NCBI GenBank assembly: GCA_030424715.1
Contig: JAUHWH010000002.1
Location: 335,080 to 399,079 of the forward strand
DNA: 64,000 nt
Reading direction: 5' to 3'
Source of the DNA: Bdellovibrionia bacterium
Lineage (GTDB): Bacteria > Bdellovibrionota > Bdellovibrionia > Bdellovibrionales > JAGQZY01
Shown here piece after piece: positions 18,815-28,207 of the stretch. How positions within the stretch are numbered: position 1 is the stretch's first letter; every line of letters begins with the position of its first letter. The translations under genes and the position numbers were made by a program. Below the pieces are notes generated by a model. That model was not told the origin of the DNA and did no database searches. It saw only the letters and a list, made by a program, of their open reading frames with translations.

Positions 18815-20698
18815 TTATTGCTTTTGACTAGTAATATATTGATAAGCTTTTTTGAAGGCACTGGAAAAGCCGCTTTCACGGTCGGCCACCATATCGACGT
18901 AAATGTCGGGTTCTACACCAGAATCTTCCAGGTATTCACCGCTAGAAGAAATCATCAGGGACTCTGTTAGAGCCATACCCATCTTGCTAATGGGCGATAA
19001 ACCATGCTGAACGACATTGCCGCCGCCCCCCATGGTGCGCTGACCGATGATCTGCCCCATTTCGTTCTCTTGAAAAATACTGGCAAAAATATCACACATG
19101 GACACACACATCTCATTGACCAACAAAGCCACCTTCACGTCATCGGCAACGCCGAAACCGGGGTTCTGCAAAAAGAAGGGATCCATCACCGTGACTGAAA
19201 AAGGACTGGATAGGGTTTTACCGGCATCCAAGTCAGCAACAAGCTGAGCGGCCACTTTGCCCGAAATAGCCTTTTGGTAATCACTCTCTGAAAAGGCCGC
19301 CTGGGATTTAAAAGAGTTGATCCAGTTATTGTTCAGACGCACCTGCATCGACGGGTAAGCGATCGGTTTACGACGCAACATATTCACCATGCGCAGCCCG
19401 TGAATAAGAGAGCCTCCGGTGTTGTCAATCATATCAATGATGACACTTTTAATTCCCTTGTCCTCAATGGCGGTAATGGCACGATACCACTCCGTCAAAA
19501 TTTTATCTTCTGAGGGAAAGTTTTTTAGTTGGATGTAGGCGTAAGTCCCACCCTCGTCTGTGGTGATCATTTGCGCTTTAAAAAGCGGACGAGTCATAAG
19601 ATCTGTCACTTGTTCCGATTGTGGCAACACCCGATTTTTCAAGGCCAATGACAGAGCTCGGTCTTTATCCAAATCACCATCGAATAACAACCGCATCAAA
19701 GGGTTGAACTTGGCCCACTGATAGCCGGTCATCGCAATCCATTTCAAACGATTGCCGACGAAGGCCAGGGGCGTATCAAAACTGTTGATGAGTTCTTTGA
19801 CATCCTGATAACCAAGAAAGGCTTGCGCCAATGAATTCTGGCTCAGTCCCATCAAAGACGTCGGGCGAACACCCGTTTCAAAATCCGCAACCACATCGTC
19901 CATGGACTGAAATTCTTTACCTGGCAACGACTTGCTGGCAAGAGTGTCGCCCTGGGGAATGACCTCAGGTTTTGCCTCCGGTGGATTTTGCTTGAGCTGA
20001 AAGGCTAACATGTCTTGCTTGATCCAGGGCAACACGATGGTGAAGACCATGGAACCCCGAGCCACCACAAGTTCAATTTCATCTTTCTCAGGCAAAGCCA
20101 TATCAATGGATGTTCGAACACCAAACCGAAAAGCAGCCTGGGTGAGACTGGTTTCATCTTGCCCCACGTTGATATAAGGCACGATTTCTTGCATCAGATA
20201 ATCTTTCACTGGCTGACCGTCGATCCTGATAATAAGGTCATTTGGCACCAAAGGAGCGCCACTATTATCGGAGCCCTTTAACTGTTGGATGATTTTTAAA
20301 GCGTTGACCGGCGCACCGTCCACTTTGGTCTTCGTGCGCATGGTGATGAATCCCAAGTGGGCCACCTGGGCGTACTCAGGCAACAATCCGTTATTCATCT
20401 GTTGCGCGCCCACGTGGGCATCTTTAAATGTATGGATGCATTTTTGAAACAGAGCGAGAAAGGCCTGGTTGTCCATCTCCTCTTGAGCCATGGCCACGCA
20501 GTCGCTTTCGACCTGAGAGATTTCCACCCCATAGTTCGTTTTTTTGAGCTCGGCTGGGGCGTAGTTGTGATGAAACACAGAGAAGGCCCACTCCATGTCA
20601 ATCTTGCGTTCTTTCTCAGACAGTTGGTTGACCGGTAACCCACAAGCCGAAACCAACAACAGCACCATTAGCCCACTGGCATTCACAAGACTCTTCAT
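18815..20698 (-). CDS. S41 (C-terminal-processing) family peptidase, lipoprotein
   Basis: A 627-residue secreted protease. The leader ends LLLVSAC with Cys19 as the lipid anchor. A PDZ-like part is suggested by APLVPNDLIIRIDGQPVKDYL at about 150-175. The S41 core follows: KSVIIDMIDNTGGSLIHGLRM, then NEMCVSMCDIFASIF with the probable catalytic Ser between two cysteines, and GQRTMGGGGNVVQHGLSP. The longest frame starts at 20734, but the ATG at 20698 with GGGGGG just upstream starts the signal peptide. Members degrade exported proteins or peptides. The Cys pair around the active Ser is not usual. Confidence 0.82.
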   Translation of the reverse strand: MKSLVNASGLMVLLLVSACGLPVNQLSEKERKIDMEWAFSVFHHNYAPAELKKTNYGVEISQVESDCVAMAQEEMDNQAFLALFQKCIHTFKDAHVGAQQMNNGLLPEYAQVAHLGFITMRTKTKVDGAPVNALKIIQQLKGSDNSGAPLVPNDLIIRIDGQPVKDYLMQEIVPYINVGQDETSLTQAAFRFGVRTSIDMALPEKDEIELVVARGSMVFTIVLPWIKQDMLAFQLKQNPPEAKPEVIPQGDTLASKSLPGKEFQSMDDVVADFETGVRPTSLMGLSQNSLAQAFLGYQDVKELINSFDTPLAFVGNRLKWIAMTGYQWAKFNPLMRLLFDGDLDKDRALSLALKNRVLPQSEQVTDLMTRPLFKAQMITTDEGGTYAYIQLKNFPSEDKILTEWYRAITAIEDKGIKSVIIDMIDNTGGSLIHGLRMVNMLRRKPIAYPSMQVRLNNNWINSFKSQAAFSESDYQKAISGKVAAQLVADLDAGKTLSSPFSVTVMDPFFLQNPGFGVADDVKVALLVNEMCVSMCDIFASIFQENEMGQIIGQRTMGGGGNVVQHGLSPISKMGMALTESLMISSSGEYLEDSGVEPDIYVDMVADRESGFSSAFKKAYQYITSQKQ

Positions 20699-20924
20699 AT
20701 TCCCCCCGGAATTGTAAAACCTTCTTAGTCCCATTAAGAAAGTCTGACAAAAATTACAGATCCTTGTAAAAATGACAAGGCTTTTCTATAGAGGAGACCA
20801 GGGGATCGGGGGCCAAGGAAAGGCTCAATTCTGTCAAAGAAGTCAGACAAATAGCCGCAATCTCAGCAAACTCGATTCAGCAGAAAACCGGACCGCCATA
20901 GTAATTATTGATATCTGGTTTCAT

Positions 20925-22418
20925 TTAGCTTTTCTGATTTTGCGCTTCTTGCTCCAAAAAGTGGCTAAGAGCCTGCACCACCTGGCCCGAACCACCACTG
21001 GTGGCAAAGGGGCCTTTGGCACTGTCCATCCAGGCATAAATATCAAAATGGGCCCACGGTACGCCGTCGGTGAACTTTTCTAGAAACAAGGCGGCCGTGA
21101 CGGCGCCTCCGTAACCGTCCGTGCAATTCACCATGTCCGCGACGTCTGATTTTAGGCGACTTTTTTCTCCAGGGACGAGGGGCATCCGCCAGCAAACATC
21201 ACCCCGACTCTGACCAGAGCGCAACAAACACTCCGCAAGATTGTCACTATTACTAAACAGCCCTGGGGTCAGCCCTCCCAGCCCCACCTTGATGGCTCCA
21301 GTTAGGGTGGCGACGTCGATAACCATCTGTGGTTTTTTCTCGGTCGCGACGGTCAAAGAGTCTGCCAACACCAAGCGGCCCTCGGCGTCGGTATTGTGAA
21401 TCTCTACTGTCTTACCACTGCGAGAGGTGATCACATCCCCGGGACGAAACGACTCTGTACCCACCGCGTTTTCTGCAATGGCAAAGTAGAAGTCGCAGTT
21501 GAGCTCTAAGCGAGACTGTACCACCCAGTGGGCAAGGCCAGCGACAGAAGCCGAACCACCCATGTCTTTTTTCATATTGCGCATTCCGGCCGCCGGCTTA
21601 ATATCCAGCCCCCCGGCGTCAAATGTGATGCCCTTACCAACAAAGGCTATCGGCTTCTCTTTACCGCCGCCACGATATTCAACATGCACCATTTGTGGTT
21701 CTTGTGAAGCTGCTTGCCCCACCGCCAGATGCAGCCCCATTTTTTCTTTTTTAAGGCGAGCGGCGTCCCACACTGTCACCTTGGTTTTTGCGTTCTTGCT
21801 GAAGTGAGCCTGCAAAAGCTTGACATAGCTCTGGGGCTGCAAAAGGTTCGGTGGTAAATCCACTAAGAAGCGCGCCAAGTTTACCGACTCACCCAGAACG
21901 GCCGCTTGTGCCATCAGTTGCTTGGCACTTTTTAAAGAGCTGGTGATTTTTGTTTTGAAGTTTAGCGGTTTCGCTTTCGGCCAAACATTTTTAAACCGAT
22001 ACTGCGCCATCTCTAGCCCCACACAGGCCCCTAAGAACTCATCTTCACTTTCGCCTACATGCTCCATAGAGAAGGACTTGGGTTCTCCAGCAATAATTTG
22101 TCGAAAGCAGGTTCCCACCAAGTCTCGAGCCATAGCATAGGGAGAAGGACAAAAGAGACCGTAGTGATCTTTTGGATCCACGACCTGACACTGCAAGACC
22201 CAATACTCAGTGTTGCCACTGACCCATTTCACCATTGAACTTTTTTGTTTGAGTTGTGCTTTTTCCGAGGAAGAAGCGGTTTTTAGAAACCCAGCGGGAA
22301 CTTTGGCGTTGCGTCCCACCAAGAGCATCTTGACGACCAATCCCGATTCAGTACCTTTTAACTTCTCGATCTTACTTAACCATGGCAAAGCCTTGGCGTA
22401 ATTTTTTAGCTCAGTCAT
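20925..22418 (-). CDS. pepA: Leucyl aminopeptidase (M17 family)
   Basis: A 497-residue cytosolic aminopeptidase that releases N-terminal residues from peptides using two metal ions. The signature NTDAEGRLVLADSL is present, with upstream metal and catalytic residues in VGKGITFDAGGLDIKPA and KKDMGGSASVAG. The length matches the family. AAGGAG is well placed before the ATG at 22418. It sits among exported peptidases, consistent with a peptide-rich diet: extracellular cleavage followed by internal hydrolysis. That link is inference. Confidence 0.9.
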   Translation of the reverse strand: MTELKNYAKALPWLSKIEKLKGTESGLVVKMLLVGRNAKVPAGFLKTASSSEKAQLKQKSSMVKWVSGNTEYWVLQCQVVDPKDHYGLFCPSPYAMARDLVGTCFRQIIAGEPKSFSMEHVGESEDEFLGACVGLEMAQYRFKNVWPKAKPLNFKTKITSSLKSAKQLMAQAAVLGESVNLARFLVDLPPNLLQPQSYVKLLQAHFSKNAKTKVTVWDAARLKKEKMGLHLAVGQAASQEPQMVHVEYRGGGKEKPIAFVGKGITFDAGGLDIKPAAGMRNMKKDMGGSASVAGLAHWVVQSRLELNCDFYFAIAENAVGTESFRPGDVITSRSGKTVEIHNTDAEGRLVLADSLTVATEKKPQMVIDVATLTGAIKVGLGGLTPGLFSNSDNLAECLLRSGQSRGDVCWRMPLVPGEKSRLKSDVADMVNCTDGYGGAVTAALFLEKFTDGVPWAHFDIYAWMDSAKGPFATSGGSGQVVQALSHFLEQEAQNQKS

Positions 22419-22486
22419 CTCGGGCGTCTCCTTATGTAGAGCCGGAGTCTACACAAGACACGCCCGCGCAAGCAAGCTCTTCAGAT

Positions 22487-22804
22487 TCACTTCACTCTGC
22501 GCAAAGCCGCTTTCGTCCCGACAATAGAGACCAGTGTCTTTTCAGACTGCAAAAAGACTCTCTCTTCAAACACCAAAAAAGGACCTCGGTAAACCTGTAC
22601 CTGGATGTGGGACACCCTTTGATCAAAGTGCAAGATTCCGGAGCCCAAAACTCCCGAATCGAAACCGTCCACCCAAAGACGAGTCTCCTGATCAGGATTT
22701 AAGAAAAAGACTTGTTTACCGCGCCGAATATCAAAATGGCTAAAGCCGGCGCGATGGCGTTGCGTGAGACTTAAAATAGCGAGACTGAGAATCAGTTCAA
22801 TCAA
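22487..22804 (-). CDS. Hypothetical 105-residue protein with TTG start
   Basis: The frame opens with TTG preceded by a very strong GGGGAGGAAG, four bases away, which is the main reason for calling it. The product has a hydrophobic N-terminus (MIELILSLAILSL) and a beta-rich rest (GSGILHFDQRVSHIQVQVYRG, VFEERVFLQ). It lies upstream of pepA on the same strand, 68 bp away. No family was recognised. It could be a small membrane-tethered protein or an over-called frame. Confidence 0.45.
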   Translation of the reverse strand: MIELILSLAILSLTQRHRAGFSHFDIRRGKQVFFLNPDQETRLWVDGFDSGVLGSGILHFDQRVSHIQVQVYRGPFLVFEERVFLQSEKTLVSIVGTKAALRRVK

Positions 22805-22876
22805 TGGCTTCCTCCCCGTTTGAGCCCATTGGGTCCGAGGAAGCTAACAGCTATCCCAGGAAAAGGCAGACATTTT

Positions 22877-22902
22877 ACAAAGACCTAGACTTAGGTCTTT
22901 GT
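22877..22902. repeat. Perfect 11-bp inverted repeat with a 4-bp loop
   Basis: acaaagaccta (22877-22887) pairs perfectly with taggtctttgt (22892-22902), and a further T-A pair extends it. No T-run follows on either strand, so a simple terminator is unlikely. It lies between two divergent genes (start at 22804 on minus, start at 23024 on plus), where a dimeric regulator could bind. Confidence 0.6.
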
Positions 22903-23023
22903 AGCTAAAATGCCCAGCCGTTGAGCAGCTAACCGTAACCAATCAGAAAAATGCCATGGATCTCCCAGTGACATCTCCCCTGCAAAGAGGCTATATTGTG
23001 CCCGTTTTCAAGGAGCCGATCTT

Positions 23024-23926
23024 ATGAATATGGTGATTTCGTTTTTGCATTTTTTGCTAAGCTCTCCCCTTTTCGCCGCGTCGATTTATGTCGCACCAGT
23101 TCAGGGAACCAATATGTCGGAGCAGCAAAGTCAGACTCTGCGTGAGCTGATCAAGGTCGAAGTTCAAAACAACAACGACAACCGCATTGCCGTCAATTTG
23201 GATGACGCGGACTTTTTTATCCAAACAAAAGTCATTCACTTTAAAAGTTACACGCTGTCCATGACACGCTGGCAGGGCAACAAACGAGTGAGCTCTGGCC
23301 AGTGGAAAGCAGACACCCTCGGAAATCTCGAGGGCCAACTGGCCACGGCTGTTAACGAGATTCTTAATGGTAAAGACAACCCCCAATCCGCGGTCTTGTT
23401 TGAAAACAAAAAAAGTCTTGGCGAACGAGCCGCTGAAAAAAAGCGTCGATCTAATTTCGAACGTGTCGAAGCCCGCCGACAAGTGGTTGTGGGCTTTGGG
23501 CCCGCCTTTTTCGACAAAATGAATGCCGCCGAGTCGGGCTTGGGATTTCAAGCCGGCTACGTTTGGAACATTGACGACCATTTTGACCTTGGCTTGCAAA
23601 CGGACTTCGCTATTTCTACAAAGTACTCAGACGCTCATATGTTCAGTGGTAAGATTATTACTAATTATTATTTTTCTACCAGTGACGTAAGCCCCTTCCT
23701 CGGCGCCGGCTTTGGTTATGGTTTCGCCAGCCTGCATGATTCCAACACCCCCTCCATCACTGACGGTGGCGCCAGTGGCTTTGCCATGAGTTTACAAGGG
23801 GGAGTGAAGTTTTTTAGAACTTCCACCGTCAACTTTATGATTTCTGGAGAGTACACGCGGATTTTTGACCAGGCCTCACTGGGACAACCGGGTGTGTTCT
23901 TTTTAAAGGTCGGCCTTCTCTACTAA
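23024..23926 (+). CDS. Exported protein with C-terminal outer-membrane-barrel-like domain
   Basis: A 300-residue protein with a signal peptide (MVISFLHFLLSSPLFAA). Residues about 20-115 form a soluble domain (IYVAPVQGTNMSEQQSQTLRE; FFIQTKVIHFKSYTLS), somewhat like periplasmic domains that build on GNA1162/CsgG-like folds, though this is weak. A Lys/Arg-rich hinge follows, then alternating glycine/aromatic strands (GFQAGYVWNIDDHFDLGLQ, FLGAGFGYGFASLHD) ending FFLKVGLLY. It is divergent from the 22487 gene and ends before a 270-bp gap. Function unknown. Confidence 0.65.
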   Translation: MNMVISFLHFLLSSPLFAASIYVAPVQGTNMSEQQSQTLRELIKVEVQNNNDNRIAVNLDDADFFIQTKVIHFKSYTLSMTRWQGNKRVSSGQWKADTLGNLEGQLATAVNEILNGKDNPQSAVLFENKKSLGERAAEKKRRSNFERVEARRQVVVGFGPAFFDKMNAAESGLGFQAGYVWNIDDHFDLGLQTDFAISTKYSDAHMFSGKIITNYYFSTSDVSPFLGAGFGYGFASLHDSNTPSITDGGASGFAMSLQGGVKFFRTSTVNFMISGEYTRIFDQASLGQPGVFFLKVGLLY

Positions 23927-24198
23927 TATTTCTACGAGGTGTTCCTAGAGGGTTTCTCCACAGGGGGTACCAACTGATATCCCCAGCCCACCTGTTTCCA
24001 ACCGATCTCTTCAGCCCGCCTGTCCTCACGGGGTCTACCAAATGCCTTGATCCGATGGGCCCGCCGGCCCCCAGAGGGCCTCTGCATCAAATACCGCGAA
24101 AAGACATAAACAAAGAGTTTTCGAAGAAGCCACTGCCCATGAGTCCTGTGGCGGGATTGTCTGTTTTCTAAATTGATCTGCCGTACATGGAACAGAGA

Positions 24199-24966
24199 TT
24201 ATTTTTTGTTTTGTTGGGTGAGTTCCCACAGTTTAAAATAACGGAGCATCCAGCCCACGCCATCAAAAATGGCAGCAAACAGTCCAGCGATACCATCGCG
24301 AAAGCCCCCCTTAAAAAGCCAACGCCTGATGAACCGACTTTGTGGCTTGATAAACACGAACTTGCAAGTGTTTGAAAACGAAGGGCGTACGCCTCGATCA
24401 AAAAGATGTTGCGCTTCAAAGCTCGAATAGAAGTCCATTTTTTTGATAAACTGTGAAATCGTTAAATAGGGATAATGCAGCATGGGGTGCTTGAGCATTT
24501 CCACCGGCCCCTCAATTTTTAAGGACTCGTGAACATGCTTGTTCGGAAACTTGCCCTTTCCCTTTTTAAACAATCGCAACTGGTGATCCGGGTACTGTCC
24601 ACCGTGCTGCAACCAAACATTAAAAAAATGATTACGCCTCGGCAACTTAAAAGCAGAAGCCCGGGTGGTGGCAATTTTTTGAGTCACTTCGTCACGCAGC
24701 TCAGGACCAAAACGCTCGTCCGGGTCGACATAGAAGATCCAATCACCCTCGGCTTGCTCCATGGCGTAGGATTTGTTTACGTTGAGGTTCATATTGTTTT
24801 CGCGACGAAAAACTCGACAGCCTAACGACTCTGCCAACTCGAAAGAACCATCTTCGCTTTCGCAGTCCACGTATATCACTTCGTGGGCCCACTCCAAAAG
24901 AGCCGGCAGCAACTGCTTTAAATGATCCACTTCATTTCGTCCGATGCAGGTCACAGAAAGTTTCAT
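24199..24966 (-). CDS. Family 2 glycosyltransferase (WaaE/KdtX-like)
   Basis: A 255-residue GT-A glycosyltransferase acting at the cytoplasmic face on lipid-linked or LPS-core acceptors. The N-terminus LSVTCIGRNEVDHLKQLLPAL binds the nucleotide, the metal motif is DWIFYVDPDERF, and HVHESLKIEG occurs in LPS-core GT2 enzymes of the WaaE type. A hydrophobic C-terminus (FRDGIAGLFAAIFDGVGWMLRYFKL) may touch the membrane. The gene starts nine bases after the tyrS stop, so it should share that transcript. Confidence 0.8.
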   Translation of the reverse strand: MKLSVTCIGRNEVDHLKQLLPALLEWAHEVIYVDCESEDGSFELAESLGCRVFRRENNMNLNVNKSYAMEQAEGDWIFYVDPDERFGPELRDEVTQKIATTRASAFKLPRRNHFFNVWLQHGGQYPDHQLRLFKKGKGKFPNKHVHESLKIEGPVEMLKHPMLHYPYLTISQFIKKMDFYSSFEAQHLFDRGVRPSFSNTCKFVFIKPQSRFIRRWLFKGGFRDGIAGLFAAIFDGVGWMLRYFKLWELTQQNKK

Positions 24967-24975
24967 TACGGACCC

Positions 24976-26256
24976 CTATACAACCTTGACTAGGCAATAG
25001 TTCTTTTTACCCCGCCGAAGAATCAGTAAAGAGGAGTGGAGAAAAGGCCACTCTTCAGAGCTCAATGTTTCACCGCTGAACTTGTTGTTATTGAGATAAA
25101 TCGCCCCCGCCTTAATATCTTTGCGAGCGGCCCCTTTTGAGGAGCACAATCCCGAGCGAACCAATAGATCGACGAGATCCATCCCTTGCATGTCAGCCAC
25201 CGGAAGCTCCAATGAAGGGGCATCACTAAACACATCCATCAGGGTTTTTGAATCCAGAGAATTGAAGTCTCCGGAAAACAGAGCTTCGGCCGCTTTTTTT
25301 GCCTTATTGAGCTCCTCAGCGCCATGAATCAAAAGTGTCAGCTCTTCCGCCAGCGCCAATTGTGCCTCTCGTTTATGGGGCTCGGCTTTAAAGCGAGCCT
25401 CTGAGGCCTTGATGTCATCTAAACTTTTAAGACTGAAGAGATAGAGCAGTTTGACGACTTCGTCATCCGGCAAGCGCACGAAAAACTGATAAAACTGGTA
25501 GGGGCTGGTGCGTTCGGGATCGAGCCATACATTACCGGCCTCGGTCTTTCCAAACTTGCTGCCGTCAGATTTGGTGACCAAAGGAAAGGTCATACCAAAA
25601 ACAGAGTCTTTATTTTGATCATTACCCTGCATGCGACGGATGAGATCGACGCCGGCGGTGATGTTCCCCCACTGATCCGACCCACCAATTTGAAGCTGGC
25701 AGGACATCTCTTTATGGAGATGATAGAAATCGTAAGACTGCAGAAGCATATAAGAAAATTCTGTGTAGGAGATCCCTTGATCGCGACTTTCGATCCGTGA
25801 TTTGACTGAGTCTTTTGCCAGCATGGCGTTGACTGAAAAATGTTTGCCTACGTCGCGCAAAAAATCAATGTAGCCAAAAGGACCCATCCAATCCAAATTG
25901 TTAACCATAACAGCGCTGCTGGGACCCGTGAAGTTTAGAACCTTTTTGGCATCGGCGAAAATGCCCTCAGCATTATTCAAGATGGTGTCTGGGGTCAGGA
26001 GATTGCGCTCTTTGCTTTTGCCGCTGGGATCACCAATCATTCCGGTGGCTCCGCCCAGAAGCAAGATAGGCTTGTGCCCCTTTTCTTGCAGGCGGCGCAT
26101 GGTGATAAGCGGCAGCAGAGAGCCGATATGTAAGCAATCGGAGGTCGGATCCACACCGCAGTAAAATGTCGTTGGAGTTTCAAGCACTTGCTCGAGTCGC
26201 TCGGATGTCTCTTGATAGATCAAGCCACGCTCTTTAAGCTCGTTGTAGAGCATCAT
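24976..26256 (-). CDS. tyrS: Tyrosyl-tRNA synthetase
   Basis: A 426-residue class Ic synthetase that charges tRNA-Tyr. The HIGH-type motif HIGSLL is at 43-48 and the KMSKS loop is KFGKT. Tyrosine-pocket residues are visible in FYCGVDPTSDCLHIG and LQIGGSDQWGNITAG. The C-terminal part has the S4 RNA-binding fold (DLLVRSGLCSSKGAARKDIKAGAIYLNN). GGAGGCG precedes the ATG. It is divergent from infA, with about 87 bp between the starts, and leads an operon with the glycosyltransferase. Confidence 0.95.
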   Translation of the reverse strand: MMLYNELKERGLIYQETSERLEQVLETPTTFYCGVDPTSDCLHIGSLLPLITMRRLQEKGHKPILLLGGATGMIGDPSGKSKERNLLTPDTILNNAEGIFADAKKVLNFTGPSSAVMVNNLDWMGPFGYIDFLRDVGKHFSVNAMLAKDSVKSRIESRDQGISYTEFSYMLLQSYDFYHLHKEMSCQLQIGGSDQWGNITAGVDLIRRMQGNDQNKDSVFGMTFPLVTKSDGSKFGKTEAGNVWLDPERTSPYQFYQFFVRLPDDEVVKLLYLFSLKSLDDIKASEARFKAEPHKREAQLALAEELTLLIHGAEELNKAKKAAEALFSGDFNSLDSKTLMDVFSDAPSLELPVADMQGMDLVDLLVRSGLCSSKGAARKDIKAGAIYLNNNKFSGETLSSEEWPFLHSSLLILRRGKKNYCLVKVV

Positions 26257-26295
26257 TCGCCTCCTGAAGATTGCCCAAAACCTTAACCTTACCTA

Positions 26296-26323
26296 TTGAT
26301 TTTTACAAGAAAATCAGTAATAT
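26296..26323 (+). promoter_or_regulatory. Sigma70-type promoter of infA
   Basis: TTGATT (26296-26301), a 16-bp spacer, and TAATAT (26318-26323) lie about 20 bp before the ATG. The initiation site would be near 26330, leaving a very short leader that still contains AGGGAG. Confidence 0.55.
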
Positions 26324-26343
26324 GGCCAGAAACAGGGAGTATT

Positions 26344-26565
26344 ATGGCAAAAGATGACCTCATTCAAATTGATGGGACCGTTAAAGATGTGACCGGTGGC
26401 GGTAACTATAAAATTGAATTAGAGAATGGGGTGGATATCTCAGCCAGACTTTGTGGGAAGATGAAGCGCTTTAAAATTCGCGTGATTGTCGGAGACCGGG
26501 TCACCGTTGGCGTTTCTCCATACGATCCCACCCATGGTTTGATCACTTTCCGTCATAAGGGCTAG
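26344..26565 (+). CDS. infA: Translation initiation factor IF-1
   Basis: A 73-residue single OB-fold protein that occupies the ribosomal A site during initiation with IF-2 and IF-3. The sequence has the family pattern GTVKDVTGGGNYKIELENG, GKMKRFKIRVIVGDRVTV and SPYDPTHGLITFRHK. The frame is open upstream to 26296, but the ATG at 26344 with AGGGAG five bases ahead gives the standard length. It stands alone with its own promoter and terminator. Confidence 0.95.
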   Translation: MAKDDLIQIDGTVKDVTGGGNYKIELENGVDISARLCGKMKRFKIRVIVGDRVTVGVSPYDPTHGLITFRHKG

Positions 26566-26587
26566 CCAGCATTGACTAAGCCCTGAT

Positions 26588-26618
26588 TGCCGCCGCTTTT
26601 TGGGCGGCAGCCTCTTTA
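26588..26618 (+). terminator. Probable terminator after infA
   Basis: A seven-base-pair GC stem (tgccgcc at 26588-26594 with ggcggca at 26603-26609) 22 bp after the infA stop, followed by a pyrimidine-rich tail with only short T-runs. Moderately strong. Confidence 0.55.
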
Positions 26619-26794
26619 AGCTTTCCTTTTCACCCTCACAAATCCTCTTATCAATCGAATCGATATCCCATGGTAGATCGACTCTCTTCGCCGTTGGGTC
26701 CCGAATGGCTTCATGCTGGTTGTTTTTTAATACTCAAAGCTGACACCCCTGGCAAACTAAGGTAAATCACTCTTGCTTGTGAGGGGGGACCGAA

Positions 26795-28207
26795 TTGACG
26801 GCTCATATTCAATTGTTCATCTGTGTATTTTTATTGGGCCTCAGCCGCCCGACGACGGCAGCACCCTCTCTCCCTTTTAGCACTTTTTCCAGCCAATACC
26901 TAAAGAAGCATTCAGACACGTTACGAGCCCGCCGCGACCTATCTGCAGCGGAACGGAACAAAGTCCGCATGACGGATCAATGGCAATCACGACTGACAGC
27001 CACCCCTCGCCTTAGCTTTGAAGAACAAAGCTTTGGCAATATCCCCACCCCAATTTCCAATCGAGTTAGTAATATCGACGGTCAGTTCACCCAGTCCATG
27101 CCCACCGGAACCACCTTTGAGATCAGTGGGCAAAAGTTTTTAGAATTGCAAAACCCCATTGGACAAGCCCTGGATCGTCGCTACTCCGCAAGGATTTCAC
27201 AAGATCTTTTCAGAAACGCCTTTGGTAAAAGTCAGTCGGCACGAGCCAACAAAGGCCGCAACGACTACGAAGTTTCAAAACTACAATTTCGCCAAGCCAT
27301 CGCCAATTCGTGCGAACAGGCCTTCACACTTTACACAGACGCTTACATCCAACAAGAGGTGGCCGAGCTGCTGCGATCCCAGTTTGAAGACGCAAAAAAA
27401 GCCGTCGCCATTTCAAGAAAGCTTTTCAAAAACAAACTTATCAACAAAGTGGACAAACTGACCTCGGAAAGTGACTTTATCGACACCCAACTACAGGTGC
27501 AGCAGGCCGAACAAAAGCTACTCAACGTCAAACGACAGATCCAGGCTTTTCTTGATGATTCAAACACAGGCCCGTTTAGCCTGAAGGACCCGTCGCCCTA
27601 TCTGCAAAAGCTGCCGCCGCCCTCCGCACCAGAAACCCTCAACGAGGTCATCGTCGACAAACGGATTGTCAGCCAAGATTACGAAATGGAACGAACCAAG
27701 TCGGAGCGCTGGACCGATATTCAATTGGGGCTCGAAGTGGGAGAGACCTATGGACGGACCAGTTTTACCGGCGGCTTACCCGTCAGGTTTCAAGAGGAGT
27801 ATTTGCGGGCCCAAGTCACCTTTGGCTTTGACCTGATTAACAACACCGAGAATGCTGAACTTAAAAATGCGATCTACCAAAAAAATAGTCTGGTGAGGGA
27901 GCAATTGGTTTTAGAGAAAACCCAAAAGATGCGGGTCCAAAGCCTCCTTGAAATGAACGAACTGTTAAAGAGCCAAGTCGAGAGCAGCCAACGGCAAGTT
28001 CGACTGTTAGAGCAAAAAATGAAAATTGCCTTTGGCCAAATGAAACGGGCCCGCCTGGATTTTCAAAACTATTTATTGCATCGCAACGCCTATCTAAATC
28101 AACAGCAGAGTTATCTCAATTTAAAAAAAGACCTTTGGCTCAACCAGTTCGCTCTTCAGAAAGAGTATGCCCACACCACCCCCGCCCTTTGTGAGACGCC
28201 ATCATGA
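26795..28207 (+). CDS. TolC-like outer-membrane efflux protein
   Basis: A 470-residue outer-membrane factor with a signal peptide (LFICVFLLGLSRPTTA) and the TolC/OEP plan of two repeated long helical hairpins: EVAELLRSQFEDAKKAVAISRKLF in the first and QSLLEMNELLKSQVESSQRQVRLLEQK in the second. It should form the trimeric duct that carries substrates out for the RND pump encoded next, whose start overlaps this stop (ATGA). The gene begins with TTG at 26795 behind a strong GAGGGGGG. Its partner adaptor is not encoded here. Confidence 0.8.
   Translation: MTAHIQLFICVFLLGLSRPTTAAPSLPFSTFSSQYLKKHSDTLRARRDLSAAERNKVRMTDQWQSRLTATPRLSFEEQSFGNIPTPISNRVSNIDGQFTQSMPTGTTFEISGQKFLELQNPIGQALDRRYSARISQDLFRNAFGKSQSARANKGRNDYEVSKLQFRQAIANSCEQAFTLYTDAYIQQEVAELLRSQFEDAKKAVAISRKLFKNKLINKVDKLTSESDFIDTQLQVQQAEQKLLNVKRQIQAFLDDSNTGPFSLKDPSPYLQKLPPPSAPETLNEVIVDKRIVSQDYEMERTKSERWTDIQLGLEVGETYGRTSFTGGLPVRFQEEYLRAQVTFGFDLINNTENAELKNAIYQKNSLVREQLVLEKTQKMRVQSLLEMNELLKSQVESSQRQVRLLEQKMKIAFGQMKRARLDFQNYLLHRNAYLNQQQSYLNLKKDLWLNQFALQKEYAHTTPALCETPS

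Noticed and set aside
23835-24229. Two short minus-strand frames between the barrel gene and the glycosyltransferase
   Set aside because: They overlap real genes at both ends, lack good start sites and have low-complexity products.
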